Source: Candidatus Nomurabacteria bacterium (GTDB taxonomy: Bacteria > Patescibacteria > Paceibacteria > UBA9973). Taken from it: a DNA stretch of 64,000 bases. The stretch is taken from contig JAPLXP010000014.1 in the NCBI GenBank assembly GCA_026396015.1, positions 1 through 64,000 of the forward strand, given 5' to 3'. Below are positions 9,446 through 16,612 of the stretch, piece after piece. Made by a program: the position numbers and the translations under genes. Each line of letters starts with the position of its first letter. The first letter of the stretch is position 1. Below the pieces are notes generated by a model, which was given only the letters and a program-made list of their open reading frames with translations, did no database searches and was not told the origin of the DNA.

Positions 9446-9853
9446 ATGATATTTGTAGTTATTATATTTTTTATAGCTATAATAACGGCATACGGAATGC
9501 TAGCATTTCGAGCATGGGAATTGCGCACTGGACAAGTTGACAAGGAAATTGTAGGAAGTCCAGTGCAGCATTTATCCCTTAGACAAATAGAAAAGATTAT
9601 GCTATATTTGTTGAAGCACTTTATTCAAGGAGTAGTTATCCTAGTAGTAAAATACTGGTTCATAGCTATCACAAAGATTAGTGTATGGTTAAAAGAAAAG
9701 TGGCCAAAGGTAAGTGCAATATTCGAGAAAAAGCCTGAAAGTACAATTCCAAAGAAGCCATCATTTATAACAAAAGCAGTCCTTGAATCAAAATCAAAGA
9801 TCAAGCGTTTGAAGCAAAAGATTCGTGAAGAACACGCAGTAGAATCCGAATAA
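9446..9853 (+). CDS. Small single-pass membrane protein of unknown function
   Basis: I do not recognise a named family. The 135 residues start with a strong membrane helix (MIFVVIIFFIAIITAYGMLAF), then an amphipathic middle section with a second hydrophobic patch (LKHFIQGVVILVVKYWFIAI) and a very basic C-terminus (SKSKIKRLKQKIREEHA). The ATG is two bases after the tsf stop, so it is translated from the rpsB-tsf mRNA. The basic tail could face the cytoplasm and contact ribosomes or nucleic acid, but that is only inference. Confidence 0.7.
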   Translation: MIFVVIIFFIAIITAYGMLAFRAWELRTGQVDKEIVGSPVQHLSLRQIEKIMLYLLKHFIQGVVILVVKYWFIAITKISVWLKEKWPKVSAIFEKKPESTIPKKPSFITKAVLESKSKIKRLKQKIREEHAVESE

Positions 9854-9893
9854 ATTTAATTGTATTTATCGTTTGAGAATTAAATTTAAGTTT

Positions 9894-10039
9894 GCCGCTT
9901 TAGCTGTCTTGGTAAATATAAAATAGATGGAAGGCACAGTGTTTAAAGTTTAAGTTTATATACGCCGCTTTATGCTGTCTTGGTAGATATCAAAAAGTAA
10001 GCATAATATGTTAGTTGTGCTGTTTAAGTTTAAATATAC
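9894..10039 (+). repeat. Two degenerate 5' halves of the tRNA-Thr gene in tandem
   Basis: GCCGCTTTAGCTGTCTTGGTA at 9894 and a close copy at 9964 repeat the first third of the real tRNA-Thr at 10040, with spacings of 70 and 76 bases. Each is preceded by a similar TTTAAGTTTA(T/A)ATAC flank. The remaining tRNA arms are missing, and the D-arm can no longer fold properly. Confidence 0.7.
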
Positions 10040-10112
10040 GCCGCTTTAGCTCAGTTGGTAGAGCAACGCTTTTGTAAAGCGAAGGTCCTCAGTTCGAGTC
10101 TGAGAAGCGGCT
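10040..10112 (+). tRNA. tRNA-Thr (anticodon UGU)
   Basis: The seven-base acceptor stem GCCGCTT/AAGCGGC is perfect, the D-arm is GCTC-AGTTGGTA-GAGC, the anticodon loop TTTGTAA gives UGU, and the T-arm is CTCAG-TTCGAGT-CTGAG. The top pair of the anticodon stem is an A-A mismatch. CCA is not encoded and must be added enzymatically. Broken copies of its 5' part lie upstream and of its 3' part downstream. Confidence 0.95.
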
Positions 10113-10335
10113 CAAAAGTAAGTAATATATGGTTCTGTTCAAAGCATAACTAAAACGAAGCGTCCTATTCGAGTCTGAGAAGCGGCTCCAAAGTAAGTAA
10201 TATATGGTTCTGTTCAAAGCATAACTAAAACGAAGCGTCCTATTCGAGTCTGAGAAGCGGCTCCAAAAATCATAAAAGAGATACCGTAATGGTATCTCTT
10301 TTATGATGGAATTATTCGAGTCTGAGAAGCGGCTC
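10113..10335 (+). repeat. Three 3'-end copies of tRNA-Thr in tandem
   Basis: The 21-base tRNA end starting TTCGAGTCTGAGAAGCGGC at 10093 recurs at 10168, 10243 and 10315, at intervals of 75, 75 and 72 bases. The first two units (10118-10192 and 10193-10267) are nearly identical throughout, including a GTAAGTAATATATGG spacer. In the third the spacer is replaced by a perfect 17-bp hairpin at 10269-10307. None carries a complete tRNA. Confidence 0.85.
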
Positions 10336-10337
10336 CA

Positions 10338-10373
10338 AAATTAAAACACCCACGAATGTGGGTGTTTTAATTT
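10338..10373. terminator. Bidirectional terminator between the tRNA array and the thioredoxin-like gene
   Basis: A perfect 16-bp stem (AAATTAAAACACCCAC) with loop GAAT and T-rich flanks on both strands ends the tRNA transcript and the converging minus-strand gene. Confidence 0.8.
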
Positions 10374-10378
10374 ATTAT

Positions 10379-11128
10379 TTAGTTAACATTACTATCAACA
10401 GGAGTTGTATTTGTATCTACCTTTACTTCTGGTTCTACGGTCTTTTTTATAGGAACTACTAATGGTGTATCTTTTTTTATTTTAAATAATTTTGGATATT
10501 TCTTTTCTAGAGTAGCAGTATCTTGGAATCCAGTGTTTACCTGTTCATCTATCACTAGTGCTGGTAGCTTTGTATCCTCAATCTTGTAAATATGAGTCAG
10601 AGCCTTTAATGCTGAAAGATCTAGACTGTAATCAAAAGAGTACACACGTACATTTGGATATTTAGTTCTCAATTCAGTTAGAACAAAACCTTGCTTTGTA
10701 CATTCTGTACAATTATCAGCTGTTGTGTAAAAATACAATACTGGTACACGCTGATTACCACACTTTTGATTAATCTTCTTTGTGAGAAGATAGTCTTTGA
10801 TTTCAAGAATAGAGTAGTATTTTTTCAAATCAGTAATCTCCTCATTTGCCTTGAGATTCTTTTCGCTGTATGCGATCTTGTCGGCTATATCATTGAGCTC
10901 TGCAGAAAGGGTATCTTCCCCATCAACCTGCTTGCAAGACAATTCAGACAGTAGTGAAAATTGAGTCTCTGAAGACAATATATCTGTAGCGAGGCGAGCC
11001 TGCACAGTCTTGATATTCTCAACCTTCTTGTCTGTAAAGAAATTAGACAATCCACCAGCAATAGCAAACAATGCCACTGTAATAAAAAAGACTATTATAT
11101 ATTTTGCCCAATCATTTTTTTGATTCAT
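10379..11128 (-). CDS. Membrane-anchored thioredoxin-fold protein with a CTEC motif
   Basis: No exact family is recognised. The 249 residues comprise one N-terminal membrane helix (IIVFFITVALFAIAGGLSNFF), a helical middle section with an unpaired cysteine, a thioredoxin-like C-terminal domain (VPVLYFYTTADNCTECTKQG, then KLPALVIDEQ with a probable cis-proline), and a Pro/Thr-rich tail. The C-x-x-C pair indicates a disulfide or redox role outside the cytoplasm. It follows the glycosyltransferase by three bases and is probably co-transcribed. A DsbA-like protein is encoded nearby at 12919. Confidence 0.7.
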   Translation of the reverse strand: MNQKNDWAKYIIVFFITVALFAIAGGLSNFFTDKKVENIKTVQARLATDILSSETQFSLLSELSCKQVDGEDTLSAELNDIADKIAYSEKNLKANEEITDLKKYYSILEIKDYLLTKKINQKCGNQRVPVLYFYTTADNCTECTKQGFVLTELRTKYPNVRVYSFDYSLDLSALKALTHIYKIEDTKLPALVIDEQVNTGFQDTATLEKKYPKLFKIKKDTPLVVPIKKTVEPEVKVDTNTTPVDSNVN

Positions 11129-11131
11129 AAA

Positions 11132-12409
11132 TTATTTATTAGGGTTACTTATTAATACATCACGCTCTCCAGTCCAACTAGCCTCTCTATGTGTCACTGC
11201 GTTCCAGACCGCCTTTATGAGCCAAAATGGGGCTATAACACTGTATATTATTATAAACAAAAGGATATCCCAAGACAAAATCCTACGGCCCGCTATCATC
11301 ATTCTACCATTTACCAATGCCGCAATCACGAGCATATATAGCATTATAGAAATGAATATGACAGCCTGCGTATTTATAAAAAATAGATCAACAGAGAAGA
11401 TATTGCCAGTAGACATATTTAGACCGACAGTACTAATCTGAAGTATCTTATGGATTATATATTTATATATATTTATACCTGTAAAAACCAATAGGAACAT
11501 AGTACCAGTAATAGAGATGAAGCCAGAAGGCAGAGTAAACATACCGATTGTTCCATATCTTGGTTTGAAAAATAGTGAACGGTAATCTGTCGCGTTTTTT
11601 ATAAAACCATACATCCAACGTACGCGCTGACGATACAATTTCGGGATAGTACTAGGACTGCCAGTGTATACGTAACCATCTGGACAGTGATCAATCTTCA
11701 TATTGTGTGTATGCATACGCAATGCGATCTCTTGGTCTTCTGTATGATGAGCCTTGCGATAAGGACCAATAGTATCGAAAACTTTTTTACGAAAAATAGA
11801 AAATGGACCAGGTGTCACATGAATACCATCTAGAAATGCGAGCATCTTCTTGTTGTAATGTGCCATGTCGTACTCTGCACGCTGAGCGTATTGAAGCAAT
11901 GTCTTTGGGTCACGTATGACGATAGACGGAGCCACAGCCATGGTCTCTGGATTTGAGAAGAATGTGATTATTCTCTTGAGAGTCTCTGGGTGAACAGTAG
12001 AATCTGCATCAAGACATCCGACGAATTCACCTGTGACATTCTCTAGTCCGAGATTCAAAGCTGTGTGCTTTCCGCCATTTTCTTTATGGAATATTTTTAT
12101 TTGAGGGTGGTCTTTGTATTTCAGCGCTTGATCCCAAGTACCATCTTTTGATCCATCATCCACAATCAAGATTTCAAGCCTGTCTTTTGGATAGTTCATA
12201 GACAGGAGTGAATTTATAGTATTGTCCAAAGTTTTCTCTTCGTTGTAGCATGGGACAATAACGGATACCTTTGGATAATGATCCAGCTCTATGTCTTCTT
12301 TTCTTATGTTTATATCCTTTCTTTTTTCAAAAAAAGTAACCAGAAAAAAAACCTGCACATAAACTGCAAGGAATGTTAGGAAATAAAAAACTATAGTTAA
12401 AAACTCCAT
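11132..12409 (-). CDS. Processive family 2 glycosyltransferase, membrane-bound
   Basis: It has the GT-A fold with the D, D, D, QxxRW signature of polysaccharide synthases: VDDGSKDGT, DADS, TEDQEIALR and QRVRWMYG. One N-terminal and several C-terminal membrane helices surround the cytoplasmic domain. It probably polymerises and exports a hexosamine or similar surface polymer from a nucleotide sugar; the substrate cannot be told. I take the ATG at 12409 (MEFLTIVFY) because a consensus promoter lies just upstream, which makes the in-frame start at 12454 impossible. The length from this start is 425 residues. Confidence 0.88.
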   Translation of the reverse strand: MEFLTIVFYFLTFLAVYVQVFFLVTFFEKRKDINIRKEDIELDHYPKVSVIVPCYNEEKTLDNTINSLLSMNYPKDRLEILIVDDGSKDGTWDQALKYKDHPQIKIFHKENGGKHTALNLGLENVTGEFVGCLDADSTVHPETLKRIITFFSNPETMAVAPSIVIRDPKTLLQYAQRAEYDMAHYNKKMLAFLDGIHVTPGPFSIFRKKVFDTIGPYRKAHHTEDQEIALRMHTHNMKIDHCPDGYVYTGSPSTIPKLYRQRVRWMYGFIKNATDYRSLFFKPRYGTIGMFTLPSGFISITGTMFLLVFTGINIYKYIIHKILQISTVGLNMSTGNIFSVDLFFINTQAVIFISIMLYMLVIAALVNGRMMIAGRRILSWDILLFIIIYSVIAPFWLIKAVWNAVTHREASWTGERDVLISNPNK

Positions 12410-12419
12410 ATAATATAGT

Positions 12420-12448
12420 ATTATACTACAAATCAGCTTTTTTTTCAA
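12420..12448 (-). promoter_or_regulatory. Consensus promoter of the glycosyltransferase
   Basis: TTGAAA (12448-12443), a 17-base spacer and TATAAT (12425-12420) are followed ten bases later by the ATG at 12409. The -35 box borders the preceding gene's terminator. Confidence 0.75.
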
Positions 12449-12486
12449 TATCAAAAATCACCTCATAAATGAGGTGATTTTTGATA
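12449..12486. terminator. Terminator after the DUF378 gene
   Basis: A perfect 16-bp stem (TATCAAAAATCACCTC) with loop ATAAAT and T-rich flanks on both strands. Confidence 0.8.
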
Positions 12487-12517
12487 TATACATGGATAGA
12501 ACATGTACAAATTTGAA

Positions 12518-12817
12518 TTATTGAGCTGGTGTTGCAGGAGTTGATGGAACAGCATCTACTTTACAACTTTCACAGCTTGCCTTACAAGATTTGCAAGTTG
12601 CGCAAGGGCAACCGAAAATCTTTACAACAGCACATACACCTACTAGAACGTAAACGATAGCCTCAATCATTGGCCATGAACCAAAGATTAGGTTCACTAG
12701 GTTAAGATTAAAACCAGCAAGCATACCGATTCCTGTGAGGCCCCAGTTCAACGCACCTACTAGAACAAGAATTCCTGCAATCTTTGCCATTATGCAACCA
12801 CATTTTTCATTACACAT
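12518..12817 (-). CDS. DUF378-family small membrane protein with a cysteine-rich tail
   Basis: The core KIAGILVLVGALNWGLTGIGML followed by a second helix (IEAIVYVLVGVCAVVKIFG) is the DUF378 pattern, a two-helix membrane protein of unknown role. Unusual here are cysteines at both ends: C2, C6 and C8 before the first helix, and CPCATCKSCKASCESC after the second, which could bind metal or form disulfides. The ATG at 12817 keeps the N-terminal cysteines; the family core would allow MAKIAG at 12790. Confidence 0.8.
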   Translation of the reverse strand: MCNEKCGCIMAKIAGILVLVGALNWGLTGIGMLAGFNLNLVNLIFGSWPMIEAIVYVLVGVCAVVKIFGCPCATCKSCKASCESCKVDAVPSTPATPAQ

Positions 12818-12903
12818 AATATTTTGTATTTAGGTAATAACTAATAATAAGACCTGCGGATATTATAACATACACCGGTCTATAGTATGCAAATATATGT
12901 CTA

Positions 12904-12912
12904 TGATATAAT
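12904..12912 (+). promoter_or_regulatory. Extended -10 promoter of the DsbA-like gene
   Basis: TGATATAAT at 12904-12912 ends six bases before the ATG at 12919, implying a leaderless mRNA. No -35 is convincing. Confidence 0.6.
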
Positions 12913-12918
12913 AAAAAA

Positions 12919-13668
12919 ATGGAAGAAAATAATAATGATATCAAGGTAGAGGTAGAGACAACTCCAGCAGTTGCAGCGCCAATACTCAAAAAAGACAATA
13001 AATTGTCTACACCGCAGGCTATAGTACTAGCTGCAGTTTTAATAGTAGGTGCAATATTAATCACAGGAAGTTCTATGGGTTCAACAAAGAACAAAACAAT
13101 ATCTGAGCAGGTCGGAGTCAGCAAAAAGGATTTAGCTGCTTGTGTAAGCAAAGTAGATGCAGAGCAAACTTACAAGGACAAAATCGCAAGTGTAATAGCT
13201 GCTATACCGGAAGACTCTCGAGGTACACCGTACAGTATCATTATCGGAAAAGATGGAGTGATGACTAGTGTAGAAGGAGCAGATAGTTATGAAAATGTTA
13301 AAAAGATGATTGATGATGCTATAGCAGGTAAAGTAGTAAAAAAATATGATGGTAAAGCAGCACTGTCTGAACCAACAGATCATATCCAAGGCAATCCAAA
13401 TGCTGCAGTGACTGTTATAGAATACTCAGACTTTGAATGTCCATACTGCAAAAGATTCCACCCAACAATGGAAAGAATAGTAAAAGAATCAAATGGTAAT
13501 GTAAAATGGATCCTCCGCCAATTCCCTATCCACCAGCATTCTGTAGAGAAGCTCATTGCTGCGGACTGTGTAGGAAAAATCAAAGGTGAAGATGCATACT
13601 TCAAATACGCAGATTTACTCTTTGGTCTACTTAAAACAGGAGACGATTCAGTCGCTGATCAACTGTAA
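12919..13668 (+). CDS. Membrane-anchored DsbA-like thiol oxidoreductase with permuted domain order
   Basis: DsbA-type proteins introduce or shuffle disulfides outside the cytoplasm. The order here is membrane helix (residues 32-50), then what is normally the C-terminal half (ISEQVGVSKKDLAACVSK, cis-Pro motif RGTPYS at 101-106, GADSYENVKKMIDDAI), then the normally N-terminal half (DHIQGNPNAAVTVIEYSDF, CPYC at 174-177, RQFPIHQHSVEKLIAADC). It stops at DDSVADQL, just where the missing continuation would be. A strong terminator follows directly, so no lost tail is present. Family identity is firm; permutation is my reading. Confidence 0.8.
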   Translation: MEENNNDIKVEVETTPAVAAPILKKDNKLSTPQAIVLAAVLIVGAILITGSSMGSTKNKTISEQVGVSKKDLAACVSKVDAEQTYKDKIASVIAAIPEDSRGTPYSIIIGKDGVMTSVEGADSYENVKKMIDDAIAGKVVKKYDGKAALSEPTDHIQGNPNAAVTVIEYSDFECPYCKRFHPTMERIVKESNGNVKWILRQFPIHQHSVEKLIAADCVGKIKGEDAYFKYADLLFGLLKTGDDSVADQL

Positions 13669-13680
13669 AAATAGTAAAAT

Positions 13681-13714
13681 AAAAATCCCCAAACCAGTCG
13701 GTTTGGGGATTTTT
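13681..13714. terminator. Bidirectional terminator after the DsbA-like gene
   Basis: AAAAATCCCCAAACC pairs perfectly with GGTTTGGGGATTTTT around AGTC. It serves the two converging genes. Confidence 0.85.
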
Positions 13715-13733
13715 TATTTCGGTAGGCTTATTT

Positions 13734-14150
13734 TTATAAACCTATTTGAGAATAATCAAAAGCATCTTCTTCATATTCTCTGTCACGAGAATCCGGATGT
13801 TTAATTCCATATAATCTTTCGCATCTTTCATCTTCACCTTCAAATTCTTCTTCATCTTCTAAATCTTCATGTTTATGATCAACAGGTAATTTATCCATTT
13901 CTACTGTTGGTACGATTTGAGGAGAATCTAAAAGAATTAATTCAAAATCTTCTATCTCAGCAACTACTTTTCCATTAGCATCAACAACAGTAGCTATGTC
14001 TTCCCAATTTTCCATAGGTAATCCAGAAGAATAGAGATCTTTTTTTTCTACTTTAAGAACAGTGAAGGGAATCTGAAATTCTCTTTCTTTCTCAATTTGT
14101 TCATCTATATAATCAAAACGAACAGAGTCACCGGCTTTTATTTTTTTCAT
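13734..14150 (-). CDS. Acidic protein of unknown function
   Basis: I do not recognise it. The N-terminal half looks like a small beta-barrel (MKKIKAGDSVRFDYIDEQ, FTVLKVEKKDLY, IATVVDANGKVVAEIEDFEL), reminiscent in pattern of KOW/SH3-like barrels. Residues 95-138 are strongly acidic (HEDLEDEEEFEGEDERCERL) and probably disordered. No signal peptide or membrane helix is present. It stands alone with its own consensus promoter. Confidence 0.65.
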   Translation of the reverse strand: MKKIKAGDSVRFDYIDEQIEKEREFQIPFTVLKVEKKDLYSSGLPMENWEDIATVVDANGKVVAEIEDFELILLDSPQIVPTVEMDKLPVDHKHEDLEDEEEFEGEDERCERLYGIKHPDSRDREYEEDAFDYSQIGL

Positions 14151-14169
14151 TTTATTAATATTTTTGTAT

Positions 14170-14198
14170 ATTATACACCCAAATACTTATTTTGTCAA
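14170..14198 (-). promoter_or_regulatory. Perfect sigma-70-type promoter
   Basis: TTGACA (14198-14193), a 17-base spacer and TATAAT (14175-14170) match both consensus hexamers exactly. The ATG at 14150 follows after 19 bases, so this mRNA has a short leader. It drives the acidic protein gene. Confidence 0.85.
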
Positions 14199-14577
14199 TA
14201 TACAAAAATACCCCATATTTTATAGGGTATTTTACCTCTCTCCAGTAATTTGGGGTGAGTTTGGGAAAGGGACCCAAACGCAAGACCTTGAGCGTCCGTA
14301 ATCAGATGCGAAAGGTGTACAGCTCCTGTAAGGAGGGGTCAGGGGTGGGGTGGATTTACTCCCCTCCTTACGGAGGAGGGGGCTAGGGGGTGGTGATTAA
14401 TTAATCCGGGATCACCACCCCGCCTTTCAGGCACCCCTCCTAAATTTAAGCAAGGACATTTAAGCAAGGACGGTCCTTGCTTATCTATTGTAAAATTACA
14501 AAATAAAAAAAACTCATCTATCGGATGAGTTTTTTTATTTTGTAATGTACAATCAACATTTATTTTACCAAAGTAGA
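14199..14577. repeat. Intergenic block of palindromes and short repeats
   Basis: No gene is visible. In order it holds hairpin AAAATACCC/GGGTATTTT (14205-14233), a GC-rich region (14240-14445) with CTCCTGTAAGGAGGGG, CCCCTCCTTACGGAGGAGGGG-type and GGTGGTGATT/AATCC-ACCACC-type inverted arms, a direct repeat of ATTTAAGCAAGGAC at about 14445 and 14459, palindrome TAAGCAAGGAC-G-GTCCTTGCTTA (14461-14483), and a 23-24 bp hairpin (14495-14546) that probably terminates the gene at 14578. The GC-rich part resembles the insert in tgt. Confidence 0.7.
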
Positions 14578-15207
14578 TTATTGAGTATTTTTTAAATTCA
14601 AATACATTTTAGATGACTTAAATATTCTAGTGAACATTTCAAGAGAAACAGCAAATACAATTAATATTGGAATTCCAGTTAGTAATACACCTTCGTCCTT
14701 TGAATTAATAAAAAGAAAATTTAAAATTAATGAAAAAACAAACAATAAAGACAACGGGCCTAATATTTCACCAATAACTTTAATCTGATCATTAACCATT
14801 TGATTTGAGGGTTCATTTTTAAAATCTAAATATAGTTTATATTTTTTAAATAAAAATATAAATAAAATAATAGAGATAAATATTTCAATACAGAACATAA
14901 TAATATTTTGACTACTAATATTAAAAAATACAATAGAACTCAAAATAATGTTAAACACTAGACTAACTCGTATCTCATTTAAAATTTTATCCAATTTATT
15001 ATTAACTAAATTTAATTCTTCTTCTAATTTATTTTTGCGTATAATACGAAAAATCATTGTAACACATAGCCATGAAACCACTAATGGGATAAGCATGACA
15101 GCAGCAGGATTCATTAGTGATTCATGACCCTTCAATAAAATAGACATCAAGAATAAAAAGACAAACTCACAAACAATAAAACAAACAACTTCCAATATAT
15201 TTACCAT
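14578..15207 (-). CDS. Multi-pass membrane protein of unknown function
   Basis: About 209 residues with roughly six hydrophobic helices, a basic cytoplasmic loop (RIIRKNKLEEELNLVNNKLDKILNEIR) likely to be coiled, and no motif I recognise. It is very rich in Ile, Leu, Phe and Asn and more AT-rich than the adjacent rpoD, which suggests a lineage-specific or acquired gene. I chose the ATG at 15207; a TTG at 15237 would overlap the rpoD stop by eight bases. It could be read through from rpoD. Confidence 0.6.
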   Translation of the reverse strand: MVNILEVVCFIVCEFVFLFLMSILLKGHESLMNPAAVMLIPLVVSWLCVTMIFRIIRKNKLEEELNLVNNKLDKILNEIRVSLVFNIILSSIVFFNISSQNIIMFCIEIFISIILFIFLFKKYKLYLDFKNEPSNQMVNDQIKVIGEILGPLSLLFVFSLILNFLFINSKDEGVLLTGIPILIVFAVSLEMFTRIFKSSKMYLNLKNTQ

Positions 15208-15229
15208 ATAATATTCATATATTAACTTA

Positions 15230-16594
15230 CTAATCAAAGTAATTCCTCAATCTTGCAATCTTTTCATTTGTGCGGAGTTTTTCATGGACTTTAGCTTCGA
15301 TCTGACGAATACGCTCGCGAGTCACACCGAATTCTGCACCTACCTCTTCGAGGGTATGCTGGATACCATCGTTTAGTCCGTATCTCAATTCAAGAATTTT
15401 TCTTTCTTTTGGAGATAGAGTATCAAGAACTTCTTTGATCTGATCAGATAGGATTCTACGAGATGCATCCTGGTCTGGGCGGAGAATCTTGTCATCAGCG
15501 ATGAATTCACCACGTGTAGACTTTTCGTCATCATCACCAATTGGCTGCTCTAGTGATACAGTCTCTTGATTGATCTGCTCGATCACATGGATCTTTTCTA
15601 CGTCGATATTCATTTCTGTAGCGATCTCTTCTGCTAGTGGGTCACGTCCGAGGTCCTGTGATAGACGGCGGACAACTTGCTTGTATTTAGAGATTGTCTC
15701 TACCATGTGCACGGGGATACGAATAGTACGAGATTGATCGGCAAGAGCACGAGTGATTGATTGACGAATCCACCATGTAGCATAAGTAGAGAATTTGTAT
15801 CCCTTTGTCCAGTCAAATTTTTCAACTGCTTTAAATAGACCAAGGTTTCCCTCTTGAATAAGATCAAGAAGTGTCAGATCAGAACTGCGTCCGACATACT
15901 TCTTGGCGATAGACACCACGAGGCGGAGGTTCGCACGAGCGAGTAGGTTCTTGGCCTCAAGATCACCCTTCTCAATACGCTTTGCAAGATCACGCTCCAT
16001 AGAAGCCTGAATCAATGGATACTGACCGATTTCTTTTAGATATATCTGGATAGAGTCATAGGCACTCGCATCTTTACTGTATTTCAGTGCTGCCTTTTCA
16101 TTGTCGCCATCCATGTCGAGAAGATTTCCACCTTCTAGTACATCGATACCAGCGACAGCAAACTTTTCATATAGCTCATCTAGGAACAGGATATTGTTTT
16201 CAATATCTGGGAACATTTTTATGATCTCGTCATAAGTAATGAATCCACGCTTCTTTCCCTTTTCGATCATCTCATTAGACTTTGCATCTAATTCAAGAGC
16301 TTTCTTTATCGCTACTGTCTGTTTGGCATTTTTTTCTTTTGGGACTTTTGGTGCCTTTGGAGCCTTTTCTTTTTTAAGAGGCTTCTTTACCACCTTTTTC
16401 TTCTCCACTTTTTTTACAGGCTTCTTTGCGACAATCTTTTTCTTTGGGGCAACTTTTTTAACAGCAACCTTTTTTACTGGCTTCTTTACTACCTTTTTCT
16501 TCTCCACTTTTTTTACAGGCTTCTTTGCGACAATCTTTTTTGGAGATGTTTTTTTCATAATTTTATTTACTTTTTTATTTTTCTTTTTGTTCAT
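15230..16594 (-). CDS. rpoD: Primary RNA polymerase sigma factor with a lysine-rich N-terminus
   Basis: It directs RNA polymerase to housekeeping promoters. Region 1.2 (YDSIQIYLKEIGQYPLI), region 2 (NLRLVVSIAKKYVGRS, DLIQEGNLGLFKAVEKFD, YKFSTYATWWIRQSITRAL), region 3 and the region 4 helix-turn-helix (TLEEVGAEFGVTRERIRQIEAK) are complete. Before residue 100 there is a low-complexity tail of KK, PVKK and VAKK repeats built on a 59-bp direct DNA repeat. It is the last housekeeping gene of the rpoB-rpoC-dnaG-rpoD run, 18 bases after dnaG. Confidence 0.97.
   Translation of the reverse strand: MNKKKNKKVNKIMKKTSPKKIVAKKPVKKVEKKKVVKKPVKKVAVKKVAPKKKIVAKKPVKKVEKKKVVKKPLKKEKAPKAPKVPKEKNAKQTVAIKKALELDAKSNEMIEKGKKRGFITYDEIIKMFPDIENNILFLDELYEKFAVAGIDVLEGGNLLDMDGDNEKAALKYSKDASAYDSIQIYLKEIGQYPLIQASMERDLAKRIEKGDLEAKNLLARANLRLVVSIAKKYVGRSSDLTLLDLIQEGNLGLFKAVEKFDWTKGYKFSTYATWWIRQSITRALADQSRTIRIPVHMVETISKYKQVVRRLSQDLGRDPLAEEIATEMNIDVEKIHVIEQINQETVSLEQPIGDDDEKSTRGEFIADDKILRPDQDASRRILSDQIKEVLDTLSPKERKILELRYGLNDGIQHTLEEVGAEFGVTRERIRQIEAKVHEKLRTNEKIARLRNYFD
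16383..16540. repeat. 59-bp direct repeat inside rpoD
   Basis: 16383-16441 and 16482-16540 are nearly identical, 99 bases (33 codons) apart. They encode repeated KKIVAKKPVKKVEKKKVVKK. Unequal recombination here would change the tail length in frame. Confidence 0.8.
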
Positions 16595-16612
16595 ACATTA
16601 AGATAAAAATTA

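Noticed and set aside
10093..10335. The 3' tRNA-Thr copies could be attachment sites of integrated elements
   Set aside because: The copies are only 72-75 bases apart with no integrase or cargo between them, and there are matching 5' copies upstream; tandem duplication fits better.
12410..12454. Longer N-terminus of the glycosyltransferase (start at 12454)
   Set aside because: It would begin upstream of the consensus -10 box, so it could not be on that mRNA.
12810..13151. Minus-strand frame overlapping the DsbA-like gene
   Set aside because: Contradicted by the plus-strand CPYC and TPYS motifs and by the promoter position.
16239..16601. Plus-strand Phe-rich frame opposite the rpoD tail
   Set aside because: It is the antisense of AAG/AAA-rich lysine codons, with no start signal.
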